A stretch of 21,745 nt of DNA from an uncultured Clostridia bacterium. GTDB taxonomy: Bacteria > Bacillota > Clostridia > TANB77 > CAG-508. Below are positions 20,413 through 21,745 of the stretch, piece by piece. Both the position numbers and the translations under genes were made by a program. The notes below the pieces were generated by a model. The model made no database searches, had not been told where the DNA came from, and saw nothing but the letters and a program-made list of their open reading frames with translations. The DNA is taken from contig CAKPDZ010000023.1 in NCBI GenBank assembly GCA_934149155.1, positions 1-21,745 of the forward strand. The letters run 5' to 3'. Positions within the stretch are counted from its first letter, which is position 1. Each line of letters begins with the position of its first letter.

Positions 20413-21675
20413 ATGAATATATTAGATATAATTGCAAAAAAGAGAGATTCAAAAGAATTAAGCAAAGAAGAAATAGAATATTTTATAAAAGAATACACAA
20501 AAGGAAATATTCAAGATTACCAAGCTTCAGCATTAATCATGGCAATATATATAAATGGAATGAATGATAGAGAAATAACAGACTTAACTTTAGCAATGGC
20601 ACATTCAGGGGAAGTGCTAGATTTGTCTTGTTTTGGAGAGAATGTTGTAGACAAACACAGTACAGGAGGAGTAGGAGACAAAGTATCAATAATATTATTA
20701 CCAATAATTGCATCATTAGGAATACCTGTTGCTAAAATGTCAGGAAGAGGGTTAGGTTTTACAGGAGGAACTGTAGACAAAATGGAATCTATACCTGGAT
20801 ATAGAACAAATGTAGAAATAGAAGAATTTATAGAAGATGTAAAAAAAGTTGGGATAAGCATGATTGGGCAAACAATGAATTTAGCGCCAGCCGATAAAAA
20901 AATATATGCATTAAGAGATACAATTTCTTGCGTAGAAAATATTCCTCTAATAGCATCAAGCATAATGAGTAAAAAAATAGCAAGTGGTGCAAATAAAATA
21001 GTTATAGATGTAACAGTAGGAAAAGGAGCATTTATGAAAAATAAAGAAGATGCACAAAAATTAGCAGAACAAATGATAAGAATAGGAGAGCTTGCAGGAA
21101 GAGAAGTAAGATGTGTACTTACACCGATGGATGAACCATTAGGATATTCAATAGGAAATTCGTTAGAAGTAATAGAAGCAATAAACTTTTTAAAAGGAGA
21201 TATGCCAAAAGATTTAAAAGAAGTTGTTTTAGAACTTGGGGCTAATATGCTTCAACTTGCAGGAAAAGGTGAAAATATAGAAGAAAATAAATTAAAAATA
21301 CTAGAAAATATAGAAAATGGAAACGCATATAATAAATTTGTAGAAATGGTAGAAAATCAAGGTGGAGATATTTCTTTTGTAGAGGATACAACAAAATTTA
21401 AAAAATCAAAATATACTTTAGCAGTAGTAACAAAAAAGACAGGAAAAGTTACAGAAATAAATGCAGAAAATATTGGAAAGTTAGCATGTTATTTAGGGGC
21501 TGGAAGAATGAGAAAAGAAGATGAAATTGAACCTGATGTAGGAGTTGTTCTAAATAAAAAGGTTGGAGATGAAGTGCTAGAAGATGATTTCTTGGCATAT
21601 ATTTGTGCTAATGATGAAAATAAGCTAATTGAAGCAGAGAAAAGAATTTTGGAAATATATAAAATTGAAAATTAA
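20413..21675 (+). CDS. pdp: Pyrimidine-nucleoside phosphorylase
   Basis: A 420-aa cytoplasmic enzyme that splits uridine and thymidine (and deoxyuridine) with phosphate, releasing the base and (deoxy)ribose-1-phosphate for salvage. The phosphate-binding loop KHSTGGVGDK (81-90) and the family signature SGRGLGFTGGTVDKMES (110-126) are intact. Arg168, Ser183 and Lys187 match the base-binding residues of Geobacillus PyNP as I remember them. Length is slightly below the usual ~433 aa, with the C-terminal domain complete through the last beta strands. Start supported by GGGAGG seven bases upstream. Its leader contains the long structured RNA and a short hairpin, which may regulate it. Thymidine phosphorylase (DeoA) is the closest alternative name. 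Confidence 0.94.
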   Translation: MNILDIIAKKRDSKELSKEEIEYFIKEYTKGNIQDYQASALIMAIYINGMNDREITDLTLAMAHSGEVLDLSCFGENVVDKHSTGGVGDKVSIILLPIIASLGIPVAKMSGRGLGFTGGTVDKMESIPGYRTNVEIEEFIEDVKKVGISMIGQTMNLAPADKKIYALRDTISCVENIPLIASSIMSKKIASGANKIVIDVTVGKGAFMKNKEDAQKLAEQMIRIGELAGREVRCVLTPMDEPLGYSIGNSLEVIEAINFLKGDMPKDLKEVVLELGANMLQLAGKGENIEENKLKILENIENGNAYNKFVEMVENQGGDISFVEDTTKFKKSKYTLAVVTKKTGKVTEINAENIGKLACYLGAGRMRKEDEIEPDVGVVLNKKVGDEVLEDDFLAYICANDENKLIEAEKRILEIYKIEN

Positions 21676-21745
21676 ACTATTTAAAGTCTTTTTTTATATT
21701 AATTTAAAGTAATTGAATTATATGGATTTTAGAAAATTAATAATA
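21676..21745. other. Intergenic end of window
   Basis: A/T-rich sequence after pdp with TCTTTTTTTA at ~21687-21697 but no convincing stem before it. An ATG at 21722 opens a frame to the window edge (MDFRKLII), without a clear ribosome binding site, so a following gene cannot be confirmed. Confidence 0.3.

Noticed and set aside
21722..21745. Start of a new gene at the window edge (MDFRKLII)
   Set aside because: Only eight codons are visible and no ribosome binding site precedes the ATG.
1..21745. CRISPR arrays, insertion sequences, prophage or attachment sites
   Set aside because: No regularly spaced repeats, transposase or integrase genes were seen; all larger frames are accounted for by the genes listed.

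Overview
The window comes from a low-GC (roughly 30% G+C), Gram-positive, anaerobe-like chromosome, most likely a spore-forming member of the Clostridia, possibly an uncultured gut lineage. The reasons are strong A/T bias with AGA, TTA and AAA codon preference, GGAGG-type ribosome binding sites, sigma-A promoters of the TTGaca-17-TATAAT type, a clear SpoIIID sporulation regulator, a GatCAB amidotransferase, a sortase and an HtrA of Firmicutes layout. I cannot name a genus from the sequence. All genes run on the + strand except htrA.

Layout. Positions 1-480 hold the end of an rRNA operon: 23S 3' end, 5S rRNA, tRNA-Asn(GUU) and a strong terminator, with an extra promoter just before the 5S gene. 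Next is a carbon-metabolism block: a lone PTS EIIA, a transketolase split into two genes, then L-lactate dehydrogenase on its own promoter. The gatC-gatA-gatB operon follows. A 56-codon single-gene unit with its own promoter and terminator sits between gatB and alaS. alaS encodes an unusually short alanyl-tRNA synthetase and is followed by a HIT-family hydrolase. A membrane-anchored sortase comes next with a hairpin leader and its own terminator. Then come ligA, an unknown 81-aa gene and folD (the last two overlap by one base), a short dprA, a divergent DnaB-like ATPase, spoIIID and an anchored extracytoplasmic protein. That protein converges on htrA, which lies on the - strand. A divergent region carrying three phased octamer repeats separates htrA from a pilin-like membrane protein, and rnhB follows. 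The window ends with a long structured RNA in front of a pyrimidine-nucleoside phosphorylase.

How the genes fit together. Most are housekeeping: translation quality (GatCAB, AlaRS, tRNA-Asn), DNA repair and replication (LigA, RnhB, DprA, DnaB-like), one-carbon metabolism (FolD), pentose and lactate metabolism, and nucleoside salvage. The envelope set (sortase, HtrA, anchored DUF3298-like protein, pilin-like protein) suggests surface-protein handling and envelope stress control.

The places most worth a second look are the structured RNA at 20180-20362 (23-bp closing helix, nested inner helices, GAGA tetraloop), the compact AlaRS that lacks both the usual editing-domain barrel and the C-Ala tail, the divergent DnaB-like protein, the 56-aa orphan protein at 7250-7420, and the phased TTTTCACA repeats upstream of htrA.
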